From positions 62,001 through 126,000 of the forward strand of contig CAYNVQ010000001.1 of assembly GCA_964400735.1 (NCBI GenBank): a stretch of DNA of 64,000 bases, in the 5' to 3' direction. Below are positions 45,338-54,617 of the stretch, piece by piece (within the stretch, counting starts at the first letter, position 1; every line of letters begins with the position of its first letter). The DNA is from CAYNVQ01 sp964400735 (GTDB taxonomy: Bacteria > Acidobacteriota > Aminicenantia > Aminicenantales > Aminicenantaceae). Below the pieces are notes generated by a model. The model saw nothing but the letters and a program-made list of their open reading frames with translations, was not told the DNA's origin and did not search any database. Made by a program: the position numbers and the translations under genes.

Positions 45338-47824
45338 ATGAAAAAAAGAGAAAGAACCATCCAAAAGATAGTGAGAAGAGCCATTTTGTCTATCGCGTTT
45401 ATCTATACGGGATTTTACTTCTTTTCAACTCAGGTGGCGTCTTCAAGCGTTATTGAAGGAGACATTTTTCAGCCCGAAAAGGGTAGGACGATTCCTTCGC
45501 AGGCCTTCTACTTTGACTGGATCAGTAGCCAGTATGAGGGTTCGACCGAAGCACAAACACTGATCAAGCTCGATTTTTTCAATTGGCTGCATGATGAGTA
45601 CGGAATGCAGTTGGATATCTATTCTTTGGATGTGGGTAACTTAGATGACGGGCCTTATACAGCTGGGGTAGGACGGTTGATTCCTGATCATTGGGGCACC
45701 TTGGATTCCGATGAATTCAAAGAGCAGTATCCCCATGGCTTCGATCCTATCTATGAGAAAGCCAAAACTTTTGGATGCCGTCTTGGAGTCTGGATAGGAC
45801 CTGATGGATTCGGTGATACACCTGAAGAGGAAGACGCACGAAGAGACACGTTGGTCAAGCTGTGCCGTGATTATCATTTCAAGCTGTTCAAGATCGATGC
45901 AGTAGCGGGGGGACTCCGCCCTGAAAAACAAGACGCCTTCATTCGAACCCTCGAGGAATGCCGCCGTTACTCCCCGGATTTGATCGTGGCCAATCACCGT
46001 GTCGATCTAGGGAAGGCTTCATCATATGCCACAACTTTTCTCTGGGAAGGAGCCGAGACCTACATCGATGTATTCAGCAGCAATGCTCAGACCGCACCTC
46101 ATCATAGAGCCGGTGCGCTTTCCCGGGAACTGCCTCCTGGCTTGAACCGGATGATGGAGGATCATGGGGTGTGTCTGTCGTCGTGTCTTGATTTCTGGGA
46201 GGATGACCTAGTTCTTCAGGCTTTTAACCGCTGCCTTATGCTTGCTCCTGAAATATACGGCAATCCTTGGCTTCTTCGAGATGATGAGTTCCCGAAACTG
46301 GCCCGCCTATTTAACCTCCATCGCCGCTATCGAGATATTCTGGCAAGTGGTATGGTTTTGCCGGAGAAGGAGTATGGACCCCATGCGGTCTCCAGAGGTG
46401 ATGAAAACAGACGATTTATCACCCTGCGGAATCTCACCTGGGAACCGGTAAAATATTCTATTGCCCTCGATGGCTCCATAGGCCTGAAAGCTGATGGAGA
46501 GGTCGAGCTGCGTCGGTTCCATCCCTCGGAAAGAATTCTCGGCCGTTTTGAGCCCGGTTCTGTCGTTCAAGTGGAGGTCCTTCCCTTTCGTTCCTGTCTT
46601 CTCCAGGCGACCGTCCAGCCATCTCCGGAAATAGGGGTTAGGGGATGCGATTTTGAAGTGGTGAGGGATGTCAAGGGAAAACCGGTCGTCATCAAGCTTT
46701 TGGGCCGCCCAGCAAGTGCCGATCGGATAAGATTGGCTTCAGGAGGTCAAAATTTCGATAGAGCCGAGCTGGAGGGAGAGAACCTTCCGGATCTGATAGA
46801 TGGAAAAGAGGTATTCGTTGAATTTTTAGGGAGGCCCCTCAATAAGCCGTGGCATCGAAAGTTAGGAAAATTCAAGCCTTGTCCTGTTCCGGCAGATGCC
46901 GAAGCGCTCTATGAGGCGACGTGCTTTGCCGCTGACAGCAATGCCCTGGAAGTCCGCTCTCTTTTTCGTTCAGGCCCTACCAGGATTCCCCAGGTCAAAA
47001 GGGCGCGAAGAGCATTCTTCGAGCAACCGATGTTCGTGAACCGTGGAATCTGGGATAAAAACCTTTTCGATGGGGACCTTAATACCTATTTTATCGCCAG
47101 GATGGAGGGACGGTCCCTGCGAATAGATTTTGGGGAGCCCATACGGTTGGACAGGCTGGTCATCAAAGTCAGGAGCAAGTACGAGCACGACATCAACCCA
47201 CCCCTCCACCGTTTTAGCGACGATAACGTTGCAGAAGTTTCTGCGGATTTGATAACCTGGAATTCTGTCGGCCACTGGGAAGGAAAAGGGACCATCGCCA
47301 TTGCGAAGATACCGGATGATAAGCCAGTCAGGTTCGTACGGATTCAGGGAGCGCCACGGCGGATTGCCGAAATCGAAGGATTTAAGAGCGGGAAGAGGCT
47401 AGATCGGTCAAAATGGCGGGCATCGAACCTCTTTTTTCCCTATGCAGCGAATCCTGCCGTCCATGCTTGGTCGTCTTCCTTTGAGTTGGATGAGATTCCT
47501 GAGAATAGCTATCTGGCGGTCGCCCTCGAAGGGGAGCATGGGAATGAAGGAGCCTATGTTGCAGTCAGAGTGGGGGGAAAACTTGTGGGGGCGTCCGACC
47601 GTGCTGTTTCCTTTCCAAGCAATACCTGGGAATATTACAACGAAGAAAGGGACAGTAACTACACCTACATGATTCCTTTGAGAGGCGACATGACCGGGGA
47701 AAAGATTGATATCGTTGTCTTGGTGCTGAAGAGCGGGAAAAACCGATTCACCCCGCAAGCTTATCTCACGGCCTATCCCATCCCCTACGAGATAAAAGAA
47801 CTCATCCTTTACAGGAAGAAATGA
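45338..47824 (+). CDS. Alpha-galactosidase-like (clan D) secreted protein with discoidin-like domain
   Basis: An 828-residue protein. After a signal anchor (RAILSIAFIYTGFYFFST) comes a TIM barrel with IYSLDVGNLDDG, CRLGVWIGPDG and FKLFKIDAVAGGLRP. The Asp of KIDA (D187) matches the clan-D (GH27/36) nucleophile. A beta domain follows, and near residues 560-680 an F5/8-type-C (discoidin) pattern (NLFDGDLNTYF, SLRIDFGEPIRLDRLVI, NSVGHWEG, VRFVRIQG). The end is another sandwich. The ATG at 45338 with GGAG 6 bases upstream is preferred; a frame from 45251 would overlap the previous gene by 50 bases and has no signal peptide at its start. Acts on galactose-containing glycans by inference. GH95 starts 1 base after its stop. 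Confidence 0.78.
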   Translation: MKKRERTIQKIVRRAILSIAFIYTGFYFFSTQVASSSVIEGDIFQPEKGRTIPSQAFYFDWISSQYEGSTEAQTLIKLDFFNWLHDEYGMQLDIYSLDVGNLDDGPYTAGVGRLIPDHWGTLDSDEFKEQYPHGFDPIYEKAKTFGCRLGVWIGPDGFGDTPEEEDARRDTLVKLCRDYHFKLFKIDAVAGGLRPEKQDAFIRTLEECRRYSPDLIVANHRVDLGKASSYATTFLWEGAETYIDVFSSNAQTAPHHRAGALSRELPPGLNRMMEDHGVCLSSCLDFWEDDLVLQAFNRCLMLAPEIYGNPWLLRDDEFPKLARLFNLHRRYRDILASGMVLPEKEYGPHAVSRGDENRRFITLRNLTWEPVKYSIALDGSIGLKADGEVELRRFHPSERILGRFEPGSVVQVEVLPFRSCLLQATVQPSPEIGVRGCDFEVVRDVKGKPVVIKLLGRPASADRIRLASGGQNFDRAELEGENLPDLIDGKEVFVEFLGRPLNKPWHRKLGKFKPCPVPADAEALYEATCFAADSNALEVRSLFRSGPTRIPQVKRARRAFFEQPMFVNRGIWDKNLFDGDLNTYFIARMEGRSLRIDFGEPIRLDRLVIKVRSKYEHDINPPLHRFSDDNVAEVSADLITWNSVGHWEGKGTIAIAKIPDDKPVRFVRIQGAPRRIAEIEGFKSGKRLDRSKWRASNLFFPYAANPAVHAWSSSFELDEIPENSYLAVALEGEHGNEGAYVAVRVGGKLVGASDRAVSFPSNTWEYYNEERDSNYTYMIPLRGDMTGEKIDIVVLVLKSGKNRFTPQAYLTAYPIPYEIKELILYRKK

Positions 47825-47825
47825 A

Positions 47826-50321
47826 GTGATAAAATTCAAGATTCATCGGCTAAGAATTAAAAAAGAGGTATGGCCGGCTGTTTTTCTCTCTTTTCTTTTT
47901 CTTTTTCCGGTTTGCTCCCAAAAAACAAAAAAGGCTATCAGCCAGAGAGAAGATATCGACCCTACTTCTTTGCTGTGGTACACCCATCCGGCAGATAAAT
48001 GGGAGAATGCCCTGCCAGTCGGAAACGGCAGGCTGGGAGCTATGGTTTTTGGCAGAACAGATGAGGAAACAATCCAGTTCAATGAGGAGACATACTGGTC
48101 TGGTGGTCCTTATTCCCAGACCGTAACAAGCGGTTACAAGGCTCTTCCGGAGATCCAGAGGCTAGTTTTTGAAGGGAAATATATTCAAGCCCATAAGCTT
48201 TTTGGCCGCCATTTGATGGGTTATCCTGTTGAACAGCAAAAATACCAATCCTTCGGGGATTTGATCCTGAACTTTCCCGATGAAGGGCAAGTGACGGATT
48301 ATACACATCAACTGGACCTCGACCAAGCTATAGTTACCACCCGGTATAAACAAAATGGTGTGACCTTCAAAAGAGAGGTTTTTGTATCTCCTGTGGACCA
48401 GGTCCTCGTGATCAGATTGAGCGCGGATCGAACAGCAAGTTTATCCCTGACTGCCAGCCTGAGGGGATACAGAAATAGCGCCCATTCCAACTACGCCACC
48501 GACTATTTCCAAATGGATGGATGCGGTGAGGACGGATTGAGCCTTAAGGGAAAATCAGCGGATTACCTGGGTATCGAAGGGATGGTTCGTTATCAGGCAC
48601 GTTTAAAGGCTGTGCCGGAGGGCGGCCACATGCATGTCCTGGACACGGATTTGATCATTGAAAAAGCGGATGCTGTGAGCTTCTACCTCGCTGCGGCAAC
48701 CAATTTCATCAGCTACAGGGATGTCAGCGCCGATCCCGGGGAGAGGGTCGATCAGGCATTGAGGCTCCTGGAAGAAAAGCCCTTTCAGGAAATAAAAAAG
48801 GCCCATCTCGATGAACATAGGAGATTATTCAGGAGGGTCTCCATCGCTCTAGGAAAGACTCCCAATTCTTTTCTTCCGACGGATGAAAGGCTGAGGAATT
48901 TTGACGGAACCAATGATCCTGATCTGGCAGCCCTCTGCTTCCAATACGGCCGTTACATGTTGATTTCTTCTTCTCGTCCAGGAACTCAGCCTGCCAATCT
49001 GCAGGGGATATGGAATAATTCCATGAATCCTCCCTGGGATTCCAAATACACGACCAACATCAACACCGAGATGAACTACTGGCCTGCAGAAGTGGGAAAC
49101 CTGAGTGAATGTGCAGAGCCTTTATTTACTATGATCGATGATTTGACAGACCAGGGGAGGCAAGTCGCCCAGGAACATTATGGTGCCCGAGGCTGGGTCT
49201 TTCACCAGAACACCGATATCTGGAGAGTGGCTGCCCCCATGGACGGGCCGGATTGGGGAGCCTTTACGACCGGAGGCGCGTGGCTGTGCACCCATCTTTG
49301 GGAACACTACCTTTATACCGTAGATAAAAAGTTCCTGAGAAATTTCTACCCTGTAATGAAAGGGTCTGTCGAGTTTTTCCTGGACTTTCTAGTTGAGCAT
49401 CCTGCGCGCGGCTGGTTGGTGACCAATCCTTCTACCTCGCCTGAGAATTTTCCAGACTGGCCGGGCAACGACACATTCTTCGATGAGGTGTGTGCCTGGA
49501 TGAGTCCTGGGACAACGATCTGTGCGGGATCGACCATCGACATGGAAATACTTAGAGATCTGTTCGGTTATGTGGCAGAAGCCGCCGATATTTTAGGAAG
49601 CGATAGAGAATTCAGAGAAAAAATTTTGGCCACGCGGATGAGATTGGCCCCGCTTCAGATCAGTCAAAAAGGGGACCTCCAGGAGTGGCTAGATGGCTGG
49701 GGGCAGAAAGAACGGAGTCACCGCCATATCTCTCATTTATATGGATTGTTTCCAGGGAATCAGATTTCCATGGTTAAAACGCCTGAGTTGGCCCAGGGTG
49801 GGAAGGCCGTTCTCAACCAACGAGGTCTGGAGGGAAACGGTTGGTCTTCAGCCTGTAAGATGGCCTGCTGGGCCCGGTTGTACGACGCCCAAAAAGCCAT
49901 GGATAATTTCAATTACTACATCCACCGCTATTGCTTCGATAGTCTTTTTGCCATATGTGCCAGGGCGCTCCAGGTGGATGGGCTGTTCGGGATTTCGGCT
50001 GCTGTGGCCGAAATGCTTGTCCAATCGCACGAAAAGCACATACATCTGCTCCCTTCATTGGCCGATTCCTGGTGTAATGGCCGGGTCAAAGGCCTAAGGG
50101 TCCGAGGAGGCTTTGAGGTGGATCTCGTGTGGGAACGAGGTCAGCTTCTGTCGGCAAAAATCCTCTCACTCACGGGAAATCCTTGTCGAGTGCGCCCCGG
50201 TATCTCGGTCGCTGTTTTTGAAAATGGCCATCGAATTAAGCCAAAGAAACTGGCAGATCATTCTATCGAATTTGGGACGGAAATCGGCGCGACATATAAG
50301 CTAGAGGCTGTCAGTGAATGA
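47826..50321 (+). CDS. GH95 alpha-L-fucosidase
   Basis: An 831-residue secreted enzyme. GH95 signatures: LLWYTHPADKWENALPVGNG, GRLGAMVFG, FNEETYWSGGP, NINTEMNYWPAEVGNLSEC (the two Asn of the catalytic relay), TNPSTSPENFP (general acid Glu) and HISHLYGLFPG. It removes fucose from alpha-1,2 or related linkages. The start is a GTG at 47826 overlapping the reading context of the previous stop (ATGAAGTG); AGGAAG lies upstream. The signal peptide (FLSFLFLFPVCSQ) could be a lipoprotein signal with an imperfect lipobox. Last of the glycosidase operon. Confidence 0.93.
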   Translation: MIKFKIHRLRIKKEVWPAVFLSFLFLFPVCSQKTKKAISQREDIDPTSLLWYTHPADKWENALPVGNGRLGAMVFGRTDEETIQFNEETYWSGGPYSQTVTSGYKALPEIQRLVFEGKYIQAHKLFGRHLMGYPVEQQKYQSFGDLILNFPDEGQVTDYTHQLDLDQAIVTTRYKQNGVTFKREVFVSPVDQVLVIRLSADRTASLSLTASLRGYRNSAHSNYATDYFQMDGCGEDGLSLKGKSADYLGIEGMVRYQARLKAVPEGGHMHVLDTDLIIEKADAVSFYLAAATNFISYRDVSADPGERVDQALRLLEEKPFQEIKKAHLDEHRRLFRRVSIALGKTPNSFLPTDERLRNFDGTNDPDLAALCFQYGRYMLISSSRPGTQPANLQGIWNNSMNPPWDSKYTTNINTEMNYWPAEVGNLSECAEPLFTMIDDLTDQGRQVAQEHYGARGWVFHQNTDIWRVAAPMDGPDWGAFTTGGAWLCTHLWEHYLYTVDKKFLRNFYPVMKGSVEFFLDFLVEHPARGWLVTNPSTSPENFPDWPGNDTFFDEVCAWMSPGTTICAGSTIDMEILRDLFGYVAEAADILGSDREFREKILATRMRLAPLQISQKGDLQEWLDGWGQKERSHRHISHLYGLFPGNQISMVKTPELAQGGKAVLNQRGLEGNGWSSACKMACWARLYDAQKAMDNFNYYIHRYCFDSLFAICARALQVDGLFGISAAVAEMLVQSHEKHIHLLPSLADSWCNGRVKGLRVRGGFEVDLVWERGQLLSAKILSLTGNPCRVRPGISVAVFENGHRIKPKKLADHSIEFGTEIGATYKLEAVSE

Positions 50322-50584
50322 AGGATTGTAGCCGCTTGTCCGGTGACAGCATCCTGTTGATATATTTGATTTTCAGATAAAATAGCTCGTAAATTTTCTA
50401 TTTCCCAGAGCAAAAGAGACGCATTTTTATTCAAAAGGTGCCCTCGATATTGTTTTTTATCTGGTTGTATGCTAAAAAAATGCTGGTATTCATCTTCCAA
50501 GGATGGCCTTAATCTTTCTCTAAAAAGCGTGAAACGAAATATGTCATATACTTTAGCAAAAGAACCGTCTTATTGAATTAGAGG
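50322..50584. other. Spacer, nothing recognised
   Basis: The stretch between the GH95 stop and repeat copy B is AT-rich without a supported gene, RNA or terminator hairpin. A minus-strand frame across it (50258-50500) overlaps GH95 and has no coding signature. Confidence 0.5.
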
Positions 50585-50901
50585 TTGTCCTAAAGTGACG
50601 TGAATGATGTATTACTTTAAGGTACAGGGAAATGTCTTTGCTTTAGATCAGATTTTTAACGCCATTCCTTCACCGTCCTTCTCGGCGCCTGCGGAAGTGC
50701 GCATGATCAATCCAGCCACTGGACCTTATGTTATGTTAATCCGAATCTCACACCTTTGGAATTATCGTGCTCAATACATCCTCGGCGTCCGACAGAGTCG
50801 GATTCCCTCGAAGGGCGGTTCCGGAAGGCTAAATCTTCAATGTCGCTTTGACACTTCCCTGTACCTATATCTGCGTTTAAATTCCTGTCACTTTGGGATA
50901 A
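50585..50901. repeat. Dispersed inverted-repeat element, copy B (MITE-like)
   Basis: Left end TTGTCCTAAAGTGACG and right end TGTCACTTTGGGATAA are inverse copies (13 of 16). It shares its outer 90 bases and last 40 bases with copy A at 23461 but has ~170 extra internal bases, including a TCCGAC-AGA-GTCGGA hairpin (50788-50802) related to copy C near 28600. The plus-strand frame inside has no coding character. It ends just before the ribosome site of the DUF5654 gene. Confidence 0.6.
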
Positions 50902-50926
50902 ATCCTTAAATTAAGGAGGGAGTTTC

Positions 50927-51154
50927 ATGAAGAATGAAGTTGTCGAAAAAATCGCTGCCCTTGTAACCGCAGCCTTCGGATTGGTGGCTGCTTTGGCATG
51001 GAATGGAGCCATCCAAGCGATTTTCAAGAAGGTTTTTGGAACCGCAGAGGGGATTGCTCCCATGTTGGTTTATGCCGTAGTGGTCACCATCATTGCCGTA
51101 TTGGCTACTATATGGGTTGGGAAGGCTGCAGAAAAGGCGAAAAGGAAGGAATAG
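50927..51154 (+). CDS. DUF5654-family small membrane protein
   Basis: A 75-residue protein with two hydrophobic helices: IAALVTAAFGLVAALAWNGA and APMLVYAVVVTIIAVLATIW, the signature LAWNGAIQAIF between, and a basic tail (AEKAKRKE). This matches DUF5654, found in archaea and bacteria without known function. TAAGGAGGGAG precedes the ATG. A HerA-like ATPase gene follows 76 bases downstream on the same strand, possibly cotranscribed. Confidence 0.8.
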   Translation: MKNEVVEKIAALVTAAFGLVAALAWNGAIQAIFKKVFGTAEGIAPMLVYAVVVTIIAVLATIWVGKAAEKAKRKE

Positions 51155-51230
51155 AGAGAGCTTTAGGAAAAAGACCCCACGATTTTATCAACGCTTTCAG
51201 ATAAGGGGGTATTCTAGGTAGGAGGGAGAA

Positions 51231-53696
51231 ATGCAGGATTTCGAAAAGCTGGGTGTATTTTACCTCGGTCGTATATTTGATATGGAGCAAGGTCTAACTC
51301 TGGATGAACTATTGCTCTATGATAGCAAAGATCTGACCACTCATGCCGTATGTGTGGGCATGACCGGATCCGGAAAAACGGGTCTGGGTATTTCTTTGCT
51401 GGAAGAAGCCGCTATTGACGGCATTCCAGCTCTGGTCGTCGATCCCAAAGGGGATATGGGAAATCTTCTTTTGACATTCCCGACTCTACAAACTTCGGAT
51501 TTTTCTCTTTGGATCGAACCAGAAGCGGCTTCTCGTGCTGGATTAACCACGGATGAGTATGCTAAAAAAACAGCACAGACCTGGAAGAGAGGCCTTGCAG
51601 AATGGGGTCAGGATCCTTCCCGGATAGCCAAATTCAGAGATTCTGTCGATATCGCCATCTATACCCCTGGAAGCACAGCTGGCCTTCCCCTGACAATTCT
51701 ACGATCATTCGCCGCTCCACCCCCCGCGTTGGCCGAAGATTCAGAGGCCTTAAGGGATCGTGTGGTTTCTTCGGTATCTGGGTTGCTGGCTTTGTTGGGT
51801 ATTTCGGCCGATCCTGTCCGCAGCCGAGAACACATTTTGGTCGCCAATATATTACAGCAGGCATGGGCCGAGGGAAGAAGCCTTGACATCGAGAGCCTCA
51901 TCCGGGAAATTCAATCCCCTCCGTTCCATAACGTAGGGGTGTTTGAACTGGAATCATTTTTTCCTGCCAAGGAGAGATTGGAGTTGGCCATGCAGCTCAA
52001 CAATCTGTTGGCTTCTCCGGGTTTTGCGGACTGGATGGAGGGGGAACCTCTGGATATCGGGCATCTGTTGTACACTCCTCAGGGAAAACCCCGAATTTCT
52101 ATCCTTTCCATTTCGCACCTCAATGACACCGAGCGCATGTCTTTTGTGACCCTGCTGCTCAACGAAATCATCTCCTGGATGAGGACACAACCAGGCACAT
52201 CTTCGCTTCGAGCCCTTTTGTACATGGACGAGATTTTTGGATATTTTCCTCCCACAGCCGTTCCTCCTTCCAAGATTCCGATGTTAACCTTGCTCAAGCA
52301 GGCACGGGCTTTTGGTTTGGGAGTGGTGCTGGCCACTCAAAATCCGGTTGATTTGGACTACAAGGGATTGTCAAATGCCGGCACTTGGTTTATCGGGCGG
52401 CTGCAAACAGAGCGGGATAAACTGAGGGTCCTCGAGGGATTGGAAGGAGCCTCGCAGGCGGCTGGCTTTTCTCTTGACCGTATAAAAATGGACAAAATCC
52501 TTGCCTCTCTGGGGCACCGAGTTTTCCTTATGCACAACGTCCATGAAGATGAACCTTGCATTTTTCAAACCCGGTGGGCCCTTTCTTATCTGAGGGGTCC
52601 TCTGACACGTCGGCAAATTCAGCTATTGATGTCTCCCCGAAAAGAAAAGCTCATTGCAGAAAAAATCGAGGAGGCCGGTTTGAGTCCAATCAAGGAACCG
52701 TTGAAACCTGTTAAAATCAAACATGAGGCGGTAAAGCCGCCAGATGTTCCTTCACAAATCAACCAATTTTACTTTCCGATGGGCATTGTTCCTGGAGAGA
52801 AAGAACGTTTGGTTTATAGACCGGCTTTGCTCGGCACAAGCCAGCTGCACTTTGTATCCAGCAGAGCCAAGATCGATCATTGGAAAACGTTAAATCTTAT
52901 AGCACCTTTTTCTGGGGATAATATGAACATTCCATGGGAAGAGGCGACCCTTCTGGAAGGTGAAATCCCGTACCTTGAGAAACAACCCCGCTCCAATGGC
53001 GAATTTTCATCGGTTCCTTCTGTGGCCTTTCGTGCTTCGAGCTATCCGAGCTGGGGAAAAAATCTTGCCCATTATCTTTACCAGCACCAGACCCAAAATA
53101 TCTGGGAATGCCGGGATTTTAAGGAATTTTCCAGAATAGGGGAGAGCGAAGGAGATTTCAGAGGAAGATTGGCTCACCTGCTCCGGGAGAAACGGGATCT
53201 AGAGGTAGAAAAACTGAGGAAACGGTTTGGCCCTCGATTGTCCCGGATGCAGGAGCGTTTGAGAAAGGCTCAAGTCCGGGTAGAAAGAGAAAAGGCACAA
53301 ATGGGGCAGCAGACAATGCAGACGGCTGTCTCTGTCGGTGCCACTCTGATCGGGGCAATCTTCGGAAGGAAAACAATGAGCACAGGCACGATCGGACGGG
53401 CCACAACCAGCATGAGAGGTGTCGGCCGGATTTCCAGGGAAAAGCAGGATATCGAAAGGGCCAAACGCGAGGTTCTGGTCGTCCGGGAAAAATTGACCGA
53501 CCTGGAGGAAGAATTCCAAACAGAAATTGCCCAGCTGGGAAAAGAATTTCTGCCCGAAGATCTCCACCTCAATGAAATTATCATCCATCCTAAAAAAACG
53601 GATATAATGGTGAAACAATTGGCGTTGCTCTGGATGCCTTGGAAGGTCAGCCAGGATGGTTTGGTGGAGCCGGCCTTCGACTCGAAAAAGCTCTAA
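51231..53696 (+). CDS. HerA-like (DUF87) ATPase with coiled-coil C-terminus
   Basis: An 821-residue cytoplasmic ATPase of the FtsK/HerA superfamily. Walker A is GMTGSGKT (43-50), followed by VVDPKGDMGN; Walker B is LLYMDEIFGYFPP, and VVLATQNPVDLDYKGLSNA is the sensor region. From ~residue 640 there is a charged coiled coil split by a Gly/Ala-rich hydrophobic segment (SVGATLIGAIFG), and then more coiled coil. This form is widespread in bacteria but uncharacterised; roles in DNA handling or stress are guesses. No nuclease (NurA-like) partner lies adjacent. AGGAGGGAG precedes the ATG. Convergent with the AKR gene, 5 bases apart. Confidence 0.87.
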   Translation: MQDFEKLGVFYLGRIFDMEQGLTLDELLLYDSKDLTTHAVCVGMTGSGKTGLGISLLEEAAIDGIPALVVDPKGDMGNLLLTFPTLQTSDFSLWIEPEAASRAGLTTDEYAKKTAQTWKRGLAEWGQDPSRIAKFRDSVDIAIYTPGSTAGLPLTILRSFAAPPPALAEDSEALRDRVVSSVSGLLALLGISADPVRSREHILVANILQQAWAEGRSLDIESLIREIQSPPFHNVGVFELESFFPAKERLELAMQLNNLLASPGFADWMEGEPLDIGHLLYTPQGKPRISILSISHLNDTERMSFVTLLLNEIISWMRTQPGTSSLRALLYMDEIFGYFPPTAVPPSKIPMLTLLKQARAFGLGVVLATQNPVDLDYKGLSNAGTWFIGRLQTERDKLRVLEGLEGASQAAGFSLDRIKMDKILASLGHRVFLMHNVHEDEPCIFQTRWALSYLRGPLTRRQIQLLMSPRKEKLIAEKIEEAGLSPIKEPLKPVKIKHEAVKPPDVPSQINQFYFPMGIVPGEKERLVYRPALLGTSQLHFVSSRAKIDHWKTLNLIAPFSGDNMNIPWEEATLLEGEIPYLEKQPRSNGEFSSVPSVAFRASSYPSWGKNLAHYLYQHQTQNIWECRDFKEFSRIGESEGDFRGRLAHLLREKRDLEVEKLRKRFGPRLSRMQERLRKAQVRVEREKAQMGQQTMQTAVSVGATLIGAIFGRKTMSTGTIGRATTSMRGVGRISREKQDIERAKREVLVVREKLTDLEEEFQTEIAQLGKEFLPEDLHLNEIIIHPKKTDIMVKQLALLWMPWKVSQDGLVEPAFDSKKL

Positions 53697-53701
53697 TTTT
53701 T

Positions 53702-54499
53702 TTATCTTATCCGGCCGTAGACATAGTCGCCGATCCGGCGCATCCACTCCATTTCTTCCTGACTCATAGGGCCTTTAGAGACATCTTTCAGGTTCTGGGC
53801 CATTTGTGCGGCTGTGGAGGGTGCCGTAATGACAACATCTACGTGCGGATTGGCCAACACGAAACGGTAGCAATCTCCCGCAGTCGGACGCCTTTCATGG
53901 GGGGGTATTTTTTTCGACTTGACGAGCGACATTTTTCTAGTTGCTGTAAAGGCCACGACAGCAGGCCTGTTCTCTGGCAGAAGGGGGAAGACATCGTTTT
54001 CTGCGCCTCGATTGGCGGCATTATACCGCAAATGAAAAAGGGAAAAGCGGGGATCATCCCTCAGCAGAGGGAAGAGGGTCCGTCGATGGCCTGAAATGCC
54101 CAGATAACGAAAGGCTCCTCTTTCCCTTAATTTGTCAATCTTTTCTAGAAATTTAGGCTTAGGCATTTTGTTGTGCCAGCCCAATAAAAGCACGTCGCAA
54201 TAATCCAAGCCCAAATATTTCAGCCCCCTCGTCAGGCTGTGTTCTATGCCTTTAGGAGTGCGCCAGAAGGTTTGGATAACAATGATGAGATCTTTCCTTT
54301 TTCCACGATTTAGGATATTCCGGATAGCTTTTGCCATTTTAGCGTTACGCAGAGCCCCCCAGTAAAAGTAATTGCAGCCCTTCTCAAAGGCGGATTCGAT
54401 AACCGCCGTAGGGGTGCCATAGGAGGCGCCTAAGCCCAGCCTCCCTGCCCAAAGATCTGTTTTTCCCAATCTGACCTTCTGGCTCAGCCGGCCATCCAT
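53702..54499 (-). CDS. Aldo/keto-reductase-fold protein with altered catalytic tetrad
   Basis: A 265-residue AKR-like barrel (RLGKTDLWAGRLGLGASYG, LKYLGLDYCDVLLLGWHN, GAFRYLGISGH). The canonical Asp-Tyr-Lys-His set is not conserved: the strand normally reading DTAxxYG is NYFYWGALRN, and the Lys strand reads VIQTFWR. Related 'AKR' proteins of this type are often annotated by fold only. The ATG at 54499 has GGAGG 6 bases upstream, better than a GTG at 54502. Convergent with the HerA-like gene; divergent from tonB. Confidence 0.8.
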   Translation of the reverse strand: MDGRLSQKVRLGKTDLWAGRLGLGASYGTPTAVIESAFEKGCNYFYWGALRNAKMAKAIRNILNRGKRKDLIIVIQTFWRTPKGIEHSLTRGLKYLGLDYCDVLLLGWHNKMPKPKFLEKIDKLRERGAFRYLGISGHRRTLFPLLRDDPRFSLFHLRYNAANRGAENDVFPLLPENRPAVVAFTATRKMSLVKSKKIPPHERRPTAGDCYRFVLANPHVDVVITAPSTAAQMAQNLKDVSKGPMSQEEMEWMRRIGDYVYGRIR

Positions 54500-54617
54500 C
54501 ACGTTCCTCCAGCGAAATGAATATTGGAATCAAGCTTCTGATATGTAACTTTTTCGGGTTGAGAACGATTATGAATAAAAGAATGAAATTATACTATAAT
54601 TAAATTGAAAGACAGAA

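Noticed and set aside
50258..50500. 80-codon minus-strand frame
   Set aside because: It overlaps the end of the GH95 gene, with no ribosome site or homology pattern.
50604..50909. 101-codon plus-strand frame
   Set aside because: It lies inside repeat copy B and is not preserved in copy A.
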